A stretch of 64,000 nt of DNA, taken from the NCBI RefSeq assembly GCF_050624435.1, contig NC_134534.1, positions 67,913,501 through 67,977,500 of the forward strand, given 5' to 3'. The notes beneath the pieces were generated by a model. It did no database searches, was not told the origin of the DNA, and worked only from the letters and a program-made list of their open reading frames with translations. Position 1 is the first letter of the stretch, and each line of letters starts with the position of its first letter. The stretch is from Tenrec ecaudatus (lineage: Eukaryota > Chordata > Mammalia > Afrosoricida > Tenrecidae). This document shows positions 1 to 9,902 of this stretch, one piece after another. The translations under genes and the position numbers were made by a program.

Positions 1-805
1 AAGTGGATTTGAGTCATCTCAGGATAATATAAGACAGTACCAGGCATTTCTAGGAAGATGGGGGAAAATGGGGAAACAGGGAGCAACATACCCAGGCAGA
101 GAACCCAACATAGACACACAGAGCCAAACAGGCTGTACACAAGGATTGGTGAACAAGAACATAGCATTCCCGGCCTTGGCAGGGCCCTGGAGATCAGCTC
201 AGTTTTATTGAAGTTGGTGTACAGTAGCAGACCAATTCCAGGAAAAGATTGGCCAAAAAGTAAAGCAAACACTTACTTAGGCTTACTTACTAATCTTTAG
301 TGAACAGTTTCACATTGTTCACCTTGCTGGGTCCACCCCAGCAGAGCTTGTAAATTTGAAGAGAGGATTTGTTTCTTTAGGAAGATGCTGTGGGGTTTGG
401 AAAGAAATATTCCAGTCATACCAAGAAGCAGACTCTTGGATGTGATGAAATAAGTGTGAGATTGTTCACTATAGATTCGTCAGTAGGTACAGATGAACCT
501 ATGCAATGCCACACTGTTTCAGATCATCTTCCTTACAAAGAATAAAGAGATTTCCTATTTGCCACAAATTTAGAACCCACTACCTCCTAGCATAAGCCAG
601 AATAGTTTTACATCATTCCAGGAAGCTCAGAGAGAGACGGACAGACAAAGGGATGGTCTGGAAAAGTGAAGTATCTGTGTGGCTGGGCACAGAAGGAAGA
701 TGCCCAGAACAGACCAATGGCAGCAATAATCTAGTAACACAGAAACAGGATATGAAGCTGCTACAATAGCCTAGACAGGTGATGTTAAAGAGAGATGAAA
801 TGTAA
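1..805. other. unassigned sequence, no gene seen
   Basis: I recognise no gene or named repeat here. Open frames are short and without familiar motifs. The segment around 160-200 is locally GC-richer. It ends at the target site of the L1 that begins near 810. Confidence 0.4.
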
Positions 806-809
806 TTAG

Positions 810-2523
810 CTCCCGCCACACCAAGGCAAAACACTGCCGGGGGGGGGGAATGTGCAACAGAACAGCAAGGGAATGGAGTGGCAAGGTCCCCAGGGAATGC
901 TGAAGGTGGACTTTGGTGCCAGGGTGTGGTGTCCCAACAGAATGGACTGGAAAACATTTCTAAAGGCCAATGGGAAATCCTTGAACTAACTACAAGCTTT
1001 TCTTTCTTGCTGTGTTTTGTTTTGTTTTGTTTTGTTTGTCATGGGTATGTTGTTGCTGTTGTTGTTTTGTTGTATATTGTTGCTTGGTTTTTCTCTGTCT
1101 TGTTTGTGTGCATATTATTATCTCCGCAGGTCTGTCTAACTAAGATAGGCTGGATGAACAACTGGAGAAGAAAACAATGGGACCGACAGTTCCAGGGAGA
1201 CATGGGAGAGGGGGAGGTTAGGAGAAAGGTAGTGGTGTTAACAAACCCAGGGACAAGGGAACAACAACTGATCCAAATCAGTGGTGAGGAGGGTATAGGA
1301 GGCCTGGTTCGGCATGATCAAGGGTAATGCAACCAAGAGGAATTGCTAAAACCCTGGTGGGGACTGAGCATGAGAGTGGGACAGGGGGGAAATCAAGAGA
1401 AATAGAGGAAAGAGCTGGGAGGCAAAGGGCATTTATAAAGGTCTAGATAGAGATATGAACATATGCAAATAAATTTATATATGAGGATGGGGAAATAGGT
1501 CTATGTGCATATGTCTATAGGTTTAGTATTAAGGTAACAGAAGGACGTTGGGCCTCCACTCAAGTACTACCTCAATACAAGGATACTTTCTTCTATCAAA
1601 TTGGCATTCTATAATGCTCACCTTCCTGACACAACCGCTGAAGACAAAGTGGGTGAATAAGCAAATGTGGTGAAGAAAGCTGATGGTGCCCAGCTATCAA
1701 AAGATATAGCATCTGGAGTCTAAAAATCTTGACGGTAAACAAGTGGCCATCTAGCTCAGAAGCAACAAAGGCCACATGGAAGAAGCATACCAGCCTGTGT
1801 GATCACGAGGTGTTGAAGGGATCAGTTATCAGGCATCATCAGAACAAAAAATCTTACCATATTGAATAATGGGGGAAGTGTGGAGTGGAGATCCAAAGCC
1901 CATTTGTAGGCCACAGGACATTCCCTTACAGGAGGGTCTTGGGGAAGAGACAAGTCTGTCAGGGTACGATGTACCAATGATGAATAATACGACTTTCCTC
2001 TAGTTCCTAAATTCTCCCCCACACACACACACGCAACTATCATGATCCTTATTCTACCTTGCAAGTGTGGCTAGACCAGAGGATGTACGGATGTACACTG
2101 GTACAGATAGGATTTGGAAATACAGGGAATCCAGGGTGGATGATCCCTTCAGGATCAGTAGTGTGAGTGGTGATACTGGGAGAGTAGAAGGAGGGTGGGT
2201 TGGAAAGGGGGAACAGATAACAAAGATCTACATGTGACCTCCTCCCTGGGGGATGGACAACAGAAAAGTGGGTGAAGGGAGACATCAGACAGGTCAAGAT
2301 ATGACAAAATAATAATTTATAAATTATCAAAGGTTCATGAGGGATGGGGAAGCAGGGAGGGAGGGGAAAAATGAGGACCTGATGCCAAGGGCTTAAGTGG
2401 AGAGCAAATGTCTTGAGAATGATGAGGGCAATGAATGTACAAAAGTGCTTTACACAATTGATGTGTGTATGGATTGTGATAAGAGTTGTATGGGCCCCTA
2501 ATAAAAATGATTTAAATAAAATA
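810..2523 (+). mobile_element. L1 LINE, 5'-truncated, 3' UTR only
   Basis: The sequence matches, in order, the 3' UTR of the other L1 copies here (for example 36.9-38.5 kb). It has the T/G-rich tract near 1010-1100, the 'aagataggctggatgaac' block, the 'ggcattctataatgctcacc' block and the terminal 'ggattgtgataagagttgta' followed by 'taataaaaatgatttaaa'. No ORF2 sequence is present, so the copy is 5'-truncated. It is flanked by the 7-bp repeat 'taattag' (803-809 and 2524-2530), a likely target duplication. A G run lies near 838-848. No coding capacity is expected. Confidence 0.88.
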
Positions 2524-2530
2524 TAATTAG

Positions 2531-4620
2531 TTACAAAGACAGAAAAACAGAAGTCAGTCCACTGACCTATTTTTAAGTGAAATTGGTGGCATCCTCCAGA
2601 AGTTTAGACCAGTCAGGTCTTCCGAATGTTGTGAGCTAGCTGTTCTGTCACTGGTAGCTGAACTCACCCATGAAAGGTGTTCAAGAAAATGAGAAAATTC
2701 TGTAAATGAGAAGGTTTTTTCTTTTTCAGAAAGCAAATTTACTGATACACCACTAGATGGAATTGACAAGATCCAGTATCAAGGTATAGGGAGCAAACAG
2801 TAGTTCTTCTTGGTCTGGGAGCCTGCAATTTTACAGTCTAGAGACCTTTCTGAAGAAAAAAATATATATCGAATATGAACGCAATGGCCATCAATGATGT
2901 AACATGTACAAAAATGGAAACCACATAAAAATGTTCCACTAAACCCAAGCTATCTGTGTCCCCAACTCAACTTCCTCTAGCCAGATACTGAAAGTGCCCC
3001 ACAGCCACTCAAACACCACATCACATGATGGGAAGGATGCCAGAGGAGATGATGGTGGAAGCAGCAGTCTTAACCAATTGCGGTTAAAGTAGCTTCCATT
3101 GGCAGCTCTCATCAAAGCATATGACCATGTGAAGCCATTGCTACCGCAACTCTCCAAACCTGGGAAGGGCTCTTGCAAGTGCAAGACCTTGATGTTGGAG
3201 TGGCATCGGCTTCACAGGACATTTGCCTCAGAGAGTGAGAGACGTCCAGAGTAACACCAAGGCTCAAGGGCATGAGGTTGCAGAAGGATCTGCTGATTTA
3301 TTACCCCTCCACACGTGCGCGCATTCACACACACACACACACACACCACATACACATAGTTCCAAAATGGCTGGGTGAATGGAGACACTGCTACTTAAAG
3401 AAAAGGAGGCACTGTGAGATCATACCACTCTCTTGCTTCTTCGTGGGGTAACAAGCACTGTTCCTATTTCACCAGTAACTGCCATCAAGAATATACCTTA
3501 ATTGACAACCTTGTCAACCCCAACCTCCAGAGCCATTGTCAAATGGAATCCCTTACAACAGCTAAAAGGACATGAGCTTCAGTAGTGATGCTGCTGGACA
3601 ACATCCCATTGAGGAAAGGTGAAATGTGTCTAGTACAAGCCAGAGTAATCCATTCCAGACACATGTGTCATGCAGGGGAAACAGGTGCAAACAATTGAGC
3701 CAGCTGTCAGCAAGCTACAGGGATAGCTTTTGATATCTTAATCGTTAGCTGAGCCATGCACAACATTGGCAGCATCACTGTCATAGCTGACTGCACATCT
3801 GTAAACCTTTTTGAGTCTTTTCTGATGTCTGTGTGAGTCCGTGAGAAGTCTGACGTTATGAGAGACTTAAATTGAGCATGATTGCTGCCATTTCCGTTTT
3901 CCTGACACAGGACCAGAGAGTTGACAAATGTCAATAATAGCTAATTTTTCACTACTGTTCATCGTGTACTCAGTTTAAGAGTTCTTTTTTTATGTGTTTA
4001 TCTCAGCCTCTTTATCTCTTCAACAATGGTAATCATCTGGGAAAACTCTTTTAATGGGGAGGGCGGTGATTGGAAGACATAGATAAACTGACGGCATCAT
4101 CCTTCCTGTACAAGGAAAATGTCACCACTCTAATTAATATAATAAGTAAGTTTCTCTAAGAAGGGGATTGGGAACAGTGACATTATCTGTATTACTCTGA
4201 GATATCAGTTGACAACTATGGCACCTGTACAATGTGATCAATTAAAAAGAGTTAGTGGCTTTCTTAATATTAATCCCGTCAGTTTTGCCAAAAAGAGAGC
4301 TGCCAACAGAACTGTTGGCATATCAAGAGTTATTGGAATCATGAAGGGCTTGAATGGCAACTTGATTTCTAGTTCTCAATCTATAGGATGCATACACCAG
4401 GTAAGAAAGAGGTAGCTGTCTCCCAAGGTATAATTAGCATGCCAACAACCAAACCAGTTGCCATCAAACACAAACCCTGTGCCACATCAGGTTTTCAAGG
4501 CTGAGACCTTAGGAAGCAGGTAGATCTCCAGGCCTGTCTTCGGAGTCCCATATTTGTAGGTTAGTTGTCCATGCCCCCTAGTGTTCATGCCCCCTAGGGA
4601 CTCCTATAAGATGGATGTTA
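2531..4620. other. unassigned sequence between repeats
   Basis: I see no convincing gene or named repeat. A CA-repeat lies at 3325-3346. One open frame at 4209-4415 ends in a splice-donor-like 'caccaggtaagaaag', but its peptide is not familiar. Much of the block may be old repeat that has decayed past recognition by eye. Confidence 0.35.
3325..3346. repeat. (CA)n microsatellite
   Basis: An almost pure run of CA dinucleotides, preceded by an alternating 'acgtgcgcgc' stretch. Confidence 0.95.
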
Positions 4621-4621
4621 T

Positions 4622-4800
4622 TGTTGGGGTGTGATGTCCATTCCAGCTCATAGAAACACTTTATAACAGAGCGGAACAGCCTCACGGGGTTTCCTAGGCT
4701 GAAAGCTTCATGGGAGCAGATCAGCAGCTGGTGGTTTCAAACCACTGACTTTTCCATTAGTAGTCAAGCATTTAATCATTGCTCCTACAAGGGCTCTTTT
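4622..4800 (-). mobile_element. AfroSINE, minus strand, diverged
   Basis: Read on the minus strand this follows the AfroSINE layout: a tRNA-related 5' part ('gagcccttgtaggagc'), the central 'ccactgacttttccatt'-complement block, then the 'tttcctaggctg' and 'gctcatagaaacac' blocks equivalent to the family's 'gtcgctatgagtc' tail. It is substantially diverged, so it is an old copy. It is the first member of the array that continues to 6.2 kb. Confidence 0.72.
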
Positions 4801-4838
4801 TAGCGGATGAGAATGGGGTTTAAAAAATAAAACATTGA

Positions 4839-5000
4839 TGCAAAAGGCTTAAGAGAGATGCAAAGGGCTTAAGAGGAGAGCAAATGCTTCTAAAATGATT
4901 AGGGCAGGGAATGTACAGATGTGCTTTATACAATTAATGTATGTATATGTATGGATTGTGATAAGAGTTGTGTGAGCCCCTAATAAAATGTTAAACAAAC
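4839..5000 (+). mobile_element. L1 3' end, ~160-bp truncated insertion
   Basis: Only the last ~160 bp of the L1 3' UTR are present: 'gcaaagggcttaagaggaga', then 'ggattgtgataagagttgtg', then 'taataaaatgttaaac'. The 9-bp direct repeat 'aaacattga' at 4830-4838 and 5001-5009 is a convincing target duplication. It lies between two AfroSINEs. Confidence 0.87.
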
Positions 5001-5009
5001 AAACATTGA

Positions 5010-5300
5010 GATCAAGTCAAATCATAGCAATTCCATGGCTTGCTGTAGGACAAAGTAGAACCGCCCCCACAAGATGTCCCAGGTGGTAAATCTTTACTGA
5101 GGATGGCACAGTTTCTGACAGTGTTTTGCTCGATTGAACCTTCAGTATCTAAGTCAGAGCTGACTGTCTGACACTTAACAACAACAACAACAAAAATTTT
5201 TGGAATCACACTGCCCCTTCTTGCTCCCACAGAGCAGCTGGCGAGTTCAAACCCCTGACACTGGTTGGGCATCTAAGTGATGCATTGACTAGCTCTTTTA
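5010..5300 (-). mobile_element. AfroSINE, minus strand, split by an RTE tail
   Basis: Two pieces of one minus-strand AfroSINE, 5010-5096 and 5196-5300, are separated by ~100 bp of a different repeat. The left piece holds the 'atagcaattccatgg' tail side. The right piece resumes at 'ggaatcacactgcccctt' and continues through 'gagcagctggcgagttcaaa' to the tRNA-related end. The two halves join without obvious overlap at the equivalent of 'gtaaatctttac|gg'. Confidence 0.72.
5097..5195 (+). mobile_element. RTE/BovB-like LINE 3' tail fragment
   Basis: The order 'gaggatggcacag', 'cagtgttttgctcgattgaa', 'agtcagagctgactg' and 'cacttaacaacaacaacaac' matches the 3' end of the RTE elements elsewhere in the window (11.9 kb, 46.6-47.3 kb). 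Only the last ~95 bp are present. It interrupts an AfroSINE. Confidence 0.7.
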
Positions 5301-6225
5301 TACGTAAACTAAGCCAACCCCACTATCATCTAGTCAATTCTGACTCATGACAGCCCTAAAGGAAAGAGTATATTTGTGAATCTAAGGTTGAAAATGAAAG
5401 TATGCAGTCTCATTATTCTCCCTCAGAGCAACTTGTAGATTCAAACTGCCAGTTTTCCAGTCAGCAGTCCAGCATTTACGCCACTACACCATTGAGACCA
5501 ATTCTAACTGATAGCAACTCTATACAATAGCATTGCCCCCATAGGGTTTCCCAGACAATCATCAGACTTTATACAAATGGCCTCCTTTTTCTCCTTCAGA
5601 GTAGCTACTAGGTTTGAACTCCCACCCATTTGGTATGCAGTTGAGCACTTTAACCACTGTACCACCAGAGCTTCCCATAAGGAAGACCGAACAAACCACT
5701 ACCATCTAATCGAATCCAACTCAAATTGATTCTATAGAGGATCTCTGAGACTGGAACTCTTTCTCTCCAAGGGGCCAACCTTGCAGTTAAGAGTCCAACA
5801 CTTGCCCAGCAATACCGCCAGGCCTCCGTACGTAGGGTTTCTAAGACTGTGATCGTTATGAGAGCAGACTGATAGCTGTAAGCATCGACCTTTCCATGAA
5901 CTCAATGCACACAACATTAAGACCCTTTAAGGGGAATATATCTAAGATCAAACCCACTGTCATGGGCTTAACTCCCACTCGTGGTGATGCTTCTAAGACA
6001 GGGTAGACCTGCTCCCCAGGGGTTTTGAAACGTTACGTTTTTTAGGGAACAGACAGCCTCATCTTTCTCCCATGGAGTAGCCAATGGATTGGAACCACCC
6101 ACCTCTCAATTAGCAGCCCAACAGCCTCACCCTGTTAAGAATCCCACAAAACCCAAACTCACTGCCATCTAGCAGAGGTCAATTCATAGCAACCTGATGA
6201 GAGGAATAGAGGAGGTGAATCCCCA
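5301..6225 (-). repeat. head-to-tail array of AfroSINE copies
   Basis: Consecutive minus-strand AfroSINEs or partial copies: about 5303-5498, 5500-5675, 5680-5834 (deleted), 5835-5930 (partial), 5945-6145 and 6147-6225 (partial). Each starts on the + strand with a 'cactgccatctag..aattctgactcatagcaac'-type tail (split here for brevity) and ends with an 'accactgtaccaccagagc'-type tRNA-derived head. All share orientation with the copies at 4622 and 5010. Divergence between copies is high. Confidence 0.68.
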
Positions 6226-6429
6226 GCCAGCCTGTTTCACACTTCTTGATCTGAAGTTGGACTGGCAGAAAGTTAGGTAGGCCGTGGAAATTTATCATCA
6301 ATTCTTGGTTCTCTCTTTTCAAGAATGTATACAAACAAAGCAAAAGAAAACAGTTGTAGAATAAATTTATAACTAAAAGAAGAAAAGTGGATCAGGGCGA
6401 CTAACGGCATGGTTGAGAGTTCACATAAA
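6226..6429. other. unassigned spacer
   Basis: About 200 bp of AT-rich sequence with A-rich stretches, between the AfroSINE array and a plus-strand AfroSINE. I see nothing recognisable. Confidence 0.35.
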
Positions 6430-6970
6430 AAAGCCGCTCTGCAGGAGAAAGATGAGGCTGTCTGCCCTTGCCAAGGTTCACAGCCTCGGGAATGCTATAT
6501 ATAGCTGCTGTGGGGGTTACACAATTTTGTGTCAACTTGAAAATGTAAACGTGTAGGAGTGGAATCTAGCCTGTCAACCAAATCACAGCCTGGTGGTGCC
6601 TCCTTGTGGGCACCATCATAAGGAGGATCCAGGGAACCTCCCCCTCTCTCTGCATTCACCTTCCTACCAACAAGCCACACTGACAGCTACCAGAGCCCTG
6701 TGATGTGGCCACTGCCACTGGAGCCACAACACATTTTACCCACCAGCCAGTGATGTTCCTGCATTATGAATCATTGCATGTGGCTTGGTGAGTCTGGACT
6801 AGTATCATAATTATGGAACTGAGTTGGACTGGGCTGGGATGTTTTATTGATACATAATTACTTCTTGATATAAAGCTCTTTCTTACATATATATTAGTGT
6901 CTGGCTGGCCTAACACAGTCGACAAGAGTCTGAATCAACTCGGTGGCAGTGGGTTTGATTTGGTTTGTAA
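6430..6970 (+). mobile_element. AfroSINE interrupted by an LTR-like element
   Basis: 6430-6508 carries the AfroSINE middle ('gccgctctgcaggagaaaga', then 'cagcctcggg'). 6918-6970 carries its 3' end ('gtctgaatcaactcggtggc' followed by 'agtgggtttgatttggttt'). The 409 bp between are a separate repeat of LTR type. The orientation is opposite to the array just upstream. Confidence 0.72.
6509..6917 (+). mobile_element. solo LTR-like repeat (MaLR/ERVL-type?), copy A
   Basis: It begins TG and ends CA ('tgtgggggttacac' to 'ggcctaacaca'). It aligns over its length with the minus-strand repeat at 41053-41561. Shared blocks include 'tgtcaacttgaaaatg'-like, 'gtggaatctagcctgtcaac', 'actgggctgggatgtttt' and 'ataaagctctttcttaca'. 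The TG..CA ends, the ~0.4-0.5 kb size and a polyadenylation-like 3' segment suggest a solo LTR of an endogenous retrovirus-like element. No internal retroviral genes are present. The family name is uncertain. Confidence 0.6.
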
Positions 6971-8085
6971 AGAAAAGGAAATCAACTTAAGATCAAATTA
7001 TTATTCATGCCAAGAAAAAAAAAAGAAAAGGCTTTTGATTTTAGGAAGGTGAACCATTCCACAAGTCTGAGACTTTAAATTCAGCTCCCTTAAGCATACA
7101 TTTCATTTCTGTTAACAACCCAAACCTCAAACAAGGAGAAGGAGGACACATCGAACAAGAGCAGAGATACAAAAATACAGCAGCCTATGCAAACAGGTCA
7201 TCCTCAAGGTCAGAGGCACCCAGAACGGCAATTGTCTTGACTTTGACTTCAGGAACTGAGAAGGAGCCATCTGAGCCTCAAGGAATTTTTATACTCCCAG
7301 TTTTATACTGCACCATTAGGCCTGCTGCATCGTTCTAATCCACCACCATTGAGAATTAAATTTATGAAATGTGGGGGTTTTGAATGTGTGGAGTGAGGAA
7401 TCGCTATGGACTGGAAGGCTAGCATGTGGGTGGCAGCCACCACAGTCTGGCTTTCTGCACGAGCACTCTTCAAGGTAATAGGGATATCACTTCCTCAGAT
7501 GCCATCTCGGAGCTCCTGGGCTTGGCTCATCTGTGTCTATTCTTCAGCATTACTGAAACAAAGCTTCTCGTTTGAAGCCCAGATTTGTACATCTTTTTAA
7601 CTTTAAAAAGAGGGGAAAAATTGAAGAAAAAGAATGATTTCATAAGATGAGGATTAGTCTTTGCCACAGAAACCCAAGTGGCTTTTGTTTATTTGATTTT
7701 TAAATAAATACTCATGGGTATAATACGAAGGGCTAGGAAGGGACTTTGCAGATATGGAGTATAGGAAAGAATGAGCCCTGATGAGGCGCAGAAACGCATC
7801 GGCAGTGCCGTTGATCAGGGTGAGCACCTCGCCAGCCGCGAGTGCACATACGCCACACTGCGCACCGCACACAGGAGGCTCAGAAAATCCATCTAACAGG
7901 CAGGCAGAAAGATACTTTTAAAGGAAGAACACTAAATAAGAACTAAGGTAGTTAGGGTGGGGGCGGAGAGCTACTTTGTTTCATTAGAATGTTTGATGTA
8001 TTATCTCTAGCATTTAAAATTACATTAATCACATCAATATTCTTAGGGATGAAGCATATCTTCATGGAAATTCAGATACCTAAGA
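6971..8085. other. unassigned sequence
   Basis: No recognisable gene. Around 7780-7875 the sequence is GC-richer and CpG-containing, but frames are short. An A-rich tract lies near 7012-7028. Confidence 0.35.
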
Positions 8086-8089
8086 GTGA

Positions 8090-8252
8090 ACATTTCAGCT
8101 GTTCCTACTCAGTCTGTGACTTGGGAAAGTTTTGGTTCCTCACCTATAAAGCCAGGATAATGGTAGCAGGGATTATTGTGAGTGCAGTAAGAGCATATAC
8201 AGGACCTGTCTACTGCTTGGCACACAGTAGGGGGTAATAAATGGTGGTTAAG
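8090..8252 (+). mobile_element. MIR SINE
   Basis: It contains the MIR core and 3' domain: 'agtctgtgacttgggaaagt', 'cctcacctataaagccag', 'ggattattgtgagtg' and 'gcttggcacacagtag' followed by 'aataaatggtggt'. MIR is an ancient tRNA-derived SINE of all mammals. Confidence 0.85.
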
Positions 8253-9594
8253 AGAAGCATGTGGGACGTGCTTATCTCACCTATTCTTGTAAAGTCAAAA
8301 TATGTTTTTGCTTTTAATGATCAGTTTTCATCTCAAAATAACAGGAACATTTACCGCCCCCCCCAAAAAAAAACCTATCTGCCTCATACGTATTTTAACT
8401 CGAGACAGCGTCATGTGAAAGCTAGTGGAATTCACTTAACTCTGCCTCAGTGTCATTGGCATTTTATAAAAGATGCCACATTTCATATCCACTCTGCATC
8501 TCTAGCCATTTAAGTTTACCAACCCGTGTTTCTACACTGATGGGGGACGGTGGGGGATGGTGTTAGGCAAAGTGTTTTGTTTCTATTGTTTTAATCTTTG
8601 GTTCTTTTTTCATTGGTTAATAAAACCTTAATAAAGGTAATATAAAAACATAATAATTTATTATAACCATGTTTCTAAGACACATTTTATATTTTAATTC
8701 TTAGGTAAATATCAAACTTCACAATATTTTTATCTATATTTTATTTATGGATAAAGTCATGGCCAAGTTGGACAATAAGATTCAACTCTTGGGAACTACG
8801 ATGGACATAATTTCATTAGTGAGAAAAGTATGTCTCCCAAAAAATAGGCTGAATAAAGAATATATGTTACTAAGATATACTCAGGCATAGGTAATCTTCA
8901 TGTTGGTTTTTTGAAGATATCTACAGTTGCCATAAAATATAGTTGCTACCTTATAGATAATATATTTGCTTCTAATAATGCCAACAGGTATTCATGTAGA
9001 TAACTACATCAGAACCGTCTAGAAAGGATATCATGTCCATGACGTGGATAAGGATAAGAGTTTATAAATCTCCAAGCTCTCTCAACTGAAGTAATATCTC
9101 AAATCCAGTATTTTATCAGTTATGATAGCCATAGACAAAAATTATGAAAGAAGAAATGGATTTCTAATGTCTTACTTTCTAATGTTTAAATGTGCCTCTT
9201 TCACATTCTGGTGCCCCTTCACAGTACGCTAAACACTGTGGCAGTCACTTTGCACATTGTGGGCACTCCGCAAAGAGCCAAGCTCCTTACCCTCACGGAG
9301 CATGCAGCCACAAAAAGGAGACAGTTACTAAGCGGAGATATGAGTTTACATTTCGTTATCTCTATGATGTAGGCAGAGAAATAAGAGAAGACTGTCCTGA
9401 GGATGGTCATGTGCTAGTCATTCTTCCCACTTGTGGCTGTCTACTCTGGAATATAGTGGAGTGTATCAGTGATACTCTACTGCACACCCTACCCTGACGT
9501 AATGGTCAGGATTATTTCTTTGTCTTTTTTGTTTCCACTTTTCCCTACGATTTTCTGATTCAAAATTGACAATACCAGACCATTTGATGCCAAT
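8253..9594. other. unassigned sequence, possibly old repeat remnants
   Basis: Mostly AT-rich. Around 9225-9310 the text 'gctaaacactgtggcagtca' and 'ttaccctcacggagc' resembles the 'size of stock/total held' type blocks found in ancient mammalian repeats, but I cannot assign a family. No gene is evident. Confidence 0.35.
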
Positions 9595-9727
9595 ACTGGG
9601 CATCACAAATACTGGATAGCATTGCTTATGCATTCCATTTCATTTTGATGACTTCCCATTTCCCTAGATTTATACTTTGCACATTCCAAGTTTTGATCAT
9701 TAGAAGGTTGTGGCATCTTTTTCTTCT
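9595..9727 (-). mobile_element. RTE/BovB-like endonuclease N-terminal fragment
   Basis: On the minus strand the translation includes WNVQSINLGKWEVIKMKWNA. This resembles the start of the apurinic-type endonuclease domain of BovB/RTE elements ('WNVRSLNQGK..'-type). Only ~40 residues are recognisable. It abuts the plus-strand RTE fragment starting at ~9735, so the two are head to head. Confidence 0.6.
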
Positions 9728-9890
9728 GTCCAACATCGATGACAGCAGTACATTGACAAGGAGCTGCCAGAGGCTCAGGCTGGATTCAGAAGAAGACATG
9801 GAACAAGGTATATCATTACAGATGTCAGATGGATCTTGGCTCAAAGCACAAAATAACAGAAAGATGTTTACTTGTGTTTTATTGACTATA

Positions 9891-9902
9891 AAAAGTCATT
9901 CA
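9891..9902 (+). repeat. target-site duplication of the EEF1D insertion (left)
   Basis: 'aaaagtcattca' is repeated exactly at 10890-10901 after the poly-A tail. Removing 9903-10901 restores a continuous RTE sequence. Confidence 0.9.

Noticed and set aside
878..1327. 149-codon plus-strand frame with a hydrophobic stretch
   Set aside because: It lies wholly in the L1 3' UTR T/G tract. The hydrophobic run comes from TTG/TTT repeats, and homologous copies do not keep the frame.
4622..6225. CRISPR-like repeat/spacer array
   Set aside because: The repeated units are ~150-200 bp diverged SINE copies, not short identical repeats with unique spacers.
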